NCBI GenBank assembly: GCA_013042925.1
Contig: JABDPH010000398.1
Coordinates: 1-8,269 of the forward strand
DNA from: Eudoraea sp.
GTDB lineage: Bacteria > Bacteroidota > Bacteroidia > Flavobacteriales > Flavobacteriaceae
DNA length: 8,269 nucleotides
Reading direction: 5' to 3'
Both the position numbers and the translations under genes were made by a program. Below, in pieces: positions 6,187-8,269 of this stretch; position 1 is the first letter of the stretch; every line of letters begins with the position of its first letter. Under the pieces are notes generated by a model that had not been told where the DNA came from, ran no database searches, and was given only the letters and a program-made list of their open reading frames with translations.

Positions 6187-6777
6187 ATGACATTATCTAT
6201 TTTAGCATATGGGGATCCTGTTTTAAGAAAAATCGGGAAAACAATAAACAAAGACTACCCCCAACTTAAAGAATTAATTGCCAATATGTGGGAAACCATG
6301 TATAATGCAAATGGTGTGGGCTTGGCTGCTCCGCAAATTGGACTTCCAATTCGATTATTTGTAGTAGATACGGGACCCTTTGCAGATGATGAGGAATTAA
6401 CTCCCAAAGAACAAGAAGCCCTTAAAAATTTTAAAAAAGTATTTATCAATGCAAAGATTGAACAGCAATCGGGCAATAATTGGGCTTTTAACGAAGGCTG
6501 TCTTAGTATTCCGGATATTCGTGAGGATGTAACTCGAATGGATACTATTGAAATTACTTATTTGGATGAGGATTTTAAGCCGCATAAGGAAACTTATGAT
6601 GGTCTTTTAGCCAGAGTTATACAACATGAATATGATCATATTGAGGGTATCCTATTTACAGATAAACTATCCAGCCTCAAAAAAAGATTGCTAAAAGGAA
6701 AGCTTGCGAATATCTCAAAGGGTAAAATTAATGTGGATTATAAAATGCGTTTCCCTGGATTAAAAAAAGTACGTTAA
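6187..6777 (+). CDS. def: Peptide deformylase
   Basis: Peptide deformylase removes the formyl group from the N-terminal methionine of nascent proteins at the ribosome exit. All three diagnostic motifs are intact: GVGLAAPQIG at 43-52, EGCLSIP at 103-109 with metal ligand Cys105, and QHEYDHIEG at 146-154 with ligands His147 and His151 and catalytic Glu148. The 196 residues include an insertion of about 20 acidic and charged residues at 64-84, between the first two motifs, common in Bacteroidota deformylases, and a basic C-terminal tail from about 160. The ATG sits one base after the ruvX stop, so the two genes are almost certainly co-transcribed and perhaps translationally coupled. A DUF5606 gene follows after 51 bases. 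Confidence 0.97.
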   Translation: MTLSILAYGDPVLRKIGKTINKDYPQLKELIANMWETMYNANGVGLAAPQIGLPIRLFVVDTGPFADDEELTPKEQEALKNFKKVFINAKIEQQSGNNWAFNEGCLSIPDIREDVTRMDTIEITYLDEDFKPHKETYDGLLARVIQHEYDHIEGILFTDKLSSLKKRLLKGKLANISKGKINVDYKMRFPGLKKVR

Positions 6778-6828
6778 AAACAACAAATTAACTTCATAGA
6801 GTGGTTTACTTTATGTTATATAATATTT

Positions 6829-7257
6829 ATGAGTTTAGATAAGATTTTATCAATAGGGGGAAGGCCGGGTCTTTACAAATTGCTTACCCAAACCAGAACC
6901 GGACTTGTGGCCGAGTCTCTTCTGGATAATAAAAAAGTTACGGTGGGTATGAGTAGTAATGTAAGCGTACTTTCTGAAATTGCTATTTATACTTTAGAGG
7001 AAGAACTTCCGCTAAGAGCGGTATTTGAAAAAATTCAACTCAAGGAAAATGGTGGCAAAACCTCCGTAAAGCACAAAGATGACAAATTAAGTCTTGAGGA
7101 ATATTTTTTTGAAGTACTTCCAAATTATGATGAAGACAAGGTCTATGTAAGTGATATAAAGAAAGTTATACAATGGTATAATATTTTACATGATCATGGA
7201 ATAATAGATTTCGCTGAACCTCAAGAAGAATCCGGTACAGCAGATGAAAAGGAGTAA
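6829..7257 (+). CDS. DUF5606 domain protein of unknown function
   Basis: The 142-residue protein matches a family I recognise from Bacteroidota as DUF5606, with a C-terminal helical part given its own domain (DUF6852, from memory). It has no assigned function. The N-terminal half, about 1-65, looks like a small beta-rich domain with the conserved ILSIGGRPGLYKLL at 6-19 and the GLVAESLLD strand-turn at 25-33. The C-terminal half, about 85-130, is helical and contains EYFFEVLPNYDEDKVYVSDI at 91-110 and KKVIQWYNIL at 111-120. The last dozen residues are acidic and probably disordered. There is no signal peptide, membrane segment or obvious catalytic motif, so a cytoplasmic binding or adaptor role is possible but unproven. 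It follows def after 51 bases in the same direction; I see no clear -7 box in that gap, so it is probably the third gene of the ruvX operon. It ends 14 bases from the convergent hexosaminidase gene. Confidence 0.87.
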   Translation: MSLDKILSIGGRPGLYKLLTQTRTGLVAESLLDNKKVTVGMSSNVSVLSEIAIYTLEEELPLRAVFEKIQLKENGGKTSVKHKDDKLSLEEYFFEVLPNYDEDKVYVSDIKKVIQWYNILHDHGIIDFAEPQEESGTADEKE

Positions 7258-7271
7258 ATTCCCAAAATAGA

Positions 7272-8269
7272 CTAGTCTTTCTCGATGGTTTTATATGTAA
7301 ATTTACTTTTCTTCCAATCGATTAGTTTGGAAGGATAATACTTTACATTCATGCGGTCTAAATAAGGTGCCTGGTTGGCAAGTCGCACCTTAAAGTCATC
7401 CCAGTTTCGGTTTTCTTCGGTGCTCCAACTCAATTCAGAATATCCAATAATCCTTGGAAATGCAAGATATTCCAATTCATTAATATTGCTAATTGTTTCG
7501 GACCAGAGGGGTGCTTCAACACCTAAAATACTTTCCTTCGAAATACCTGCATAACCCTCCGGAGTCCAGACATAAGCCGTATCTACCGGGATATAAGCAG
7601 CCCAATGTAGACCATATTCAGAAAGAGTGTCATATTGCATATCTAAATATGCCTTTGTGGCAGGTGAAAGAATTACTTTCATTCCTTTTTTAACAGCTTC
7701 TTCAGCATTTTCCTGGCTCGCCCAAAACTGAGCAATGGAAGTACTATCAAGATCGGCGGTCGCCACTTCGTCCCAGCCTATCATTCGCTTACCATATTTC
7801 TGTACAATCTTTTCAACTTTATTGACAAAGTAGATATAATCATTCTTTTTAGTAACATGGCTTTCATCCCCACCAATATGGATATATGGGCCCGGTGTAA
7901 TCTCCGAAATCTCGCGTATTACATCATCAACAAAAGAATAAACGGTATCCTTTCTGGTATCAAAGGTGCTAAACCCAACAGCTGTACCCTCATACAATTC
8001 TGGCGTTTTTCCATTGCCATTTAGAATAGGATAAGAAACCGAAGCCGCATTAGTATGTCCTGGCATATCAATTTCAGGAATTATCATCATGTATCTTTCT
8101 TGTGCATAGGCCACAATATCTTTGTAATCTTCCTGTGTAAAAAAACCGCCGGCTTCTCCACCAACTTCTGTGCTACCGCCAACTTCGGTTAACTTAGGCC
8201 ATGATTTGATTTCTATCCGCCAGCCCTGGTCATCTGTCAGATGTAGGTGTAATACATTAATCTTATAGT
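7272..8269 (-). CDS. GH20 beta-N-acetylhexosaminidase, C-terminal part (5' end beyond right edge)
   Basis: Family 20 hexosaminidases cleave terminal beta-linked GlcNAc or GalNAc by substrate-assisted catalysis and take part in chitin, glycan or peptidoglycan-fragment breakdown, usually in the periplasm or on the surface of Bacteroidota. The frame is open to the right edge, giving 331 complete codons. An internal GTG at 8114 is not the start, because conserved family sequence precedes it: LHLHLTDDQGWRIEIKSWP near the start of the visible part is typical of GH20. Further landmarks are IIPEIDMPGH, the catalytic Asp-Glu pair in HIGGDESH (codons at 7868-7863), MIGWDE, AQFWAS and the substrate-pocket Trp in APLWSE. 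The TIM barrel ends close to the C-terminus with no added carbohydrate-binding module. The signal peptide and N-terminal GH20b domain lie outside the window. Its stop is 14 bases from the convergent DUF5606 gene. Substrate preference cannot be told from this part. Confidence 0.95.
   Translation of the reverse strand, partial: YKINVLHLHLTDDQGWRIEIKSWPKLTEVGGSTEVGGEAGGFFTQEDYKDIVAYAQERYMMIIPEIDMPGHTNAASVSYPILNGNGKTPELYEGTAVGFSTFDTRKDTVYSFVDDVIREISEITPGPYIHIGGDESHVTKKNDYIYFVNKVEKIVQKYGKRMIGWDEVATADLDSTSIAQFWASQENAEEAVKKGMKVILSPATKAYLDMQYDTLSEYGLHWAAYIPVDTAYVWTPEGYAGISKESILGVEAPLWSETISNINELEYLAFPRIIGYSELSWSTEENRNWDDFKVRLANQAPYLDRMNVKYYPSKLIDWKKSKFTYKTIEKD

Noticed and set aside
6255..6585. Two minus-strand open frames (73 and 62 codons) inside def
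   Set aside because: They are antisense to a peptide deformylase with all three catalytic motifs intact, and their translations look like no protein family.
7269..7278. 10-base perfect palindrome AGACTAGTCT at the convergent gene ends, considered as a shared terminator
   Set aside because: With a minimal loop the stem is only 3 base pairs and there is no adequate T-run on either side, so it would not be a stable terminator.
7493..7693. 66-codon plus-strand open frame
   Set aside because: Antisense to the GH20 hexosaminidase, without family resemblance.
1..8269. Mobile element, CRISPR array, toxin-antitoxin, phage or defence genes
   Set aside because: Every long reading frame is accounted for by known biosynthetic or housekeeping families; no transposase, terminal inverted repeats, repeat-spacer pattern or tRNA-like stem set was seen on either strand.

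Overview
The window looks like chromosomal DNA of a flavobacterium (Bacteroidota, probably family Flavobacteriaceae; genus not determinable by eye). The evidence is the low GC content, A-rich leaders without Shine-Dalgarno sites, several copies of the Bacteroidota -7 promoter box TAnnTTTG in front of genes, a DUF5606 protein (a family I know only from Bacteroidota), and heptosyltransferase-like and GT2 proteins of flavobacterial type.

Left part, minus strand, about 3777 to 1: a compact operon transcribed right to left. It starts with a 616-residue protein that joins a GT2-type domain to a GT9 (heptosyltransferase-like) domain. It continues with a 312-residue GT2 glycosyltransferase that overlaps the first gene by 14 bases, then tsaC (threonylcarbamoyl-AMP synthase) after 14 bases, and then, after 76 bases, the 5' end of cca (CCA-adding tRNA nucleotidyltransferase), which runs off the left edge. 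Surface-glycan synthesis and two tRNA maturation enzymes therefore seem to share one transcript. The 306-base region upstream holds two candidate -7 boxes, a perfect 6-4-6 inverted repeat and a 12-base direct repeat, but no convincing gene.

Middle, minus strand, 3959 to 5697: a WaaE-like GT2 glycosyltransferase (LPS core type) with its own candidate promoter, and dapD of the lysine/diaminopimelate pathway. Both contribute to the envelope, one to glycan and the other to the peptidoglycan precursor.

Right part, plus strand, 5751 to 7257: ruvX (TTG start), def (1 base later) and a DUF5606 gene (51 bases later), a housekeeping group transcribed away from dapD out of a 101-base divergent promoter region. 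It converges, with only 14 bases between stop codons, on a minus-strand GH20 beta-N-acetylhexosaminidase whose 5' end lies beyond the right edge.

Most of the window is ordinary flavobacterial housekeeping and envelope biosynthesis, and I do not see a defence system, mobile element, CRISPR array or RNA gene. The most unusual item is the GT2-GT9 fusion, whose GT2 half has lost or altered several residues normally conserved in its family.
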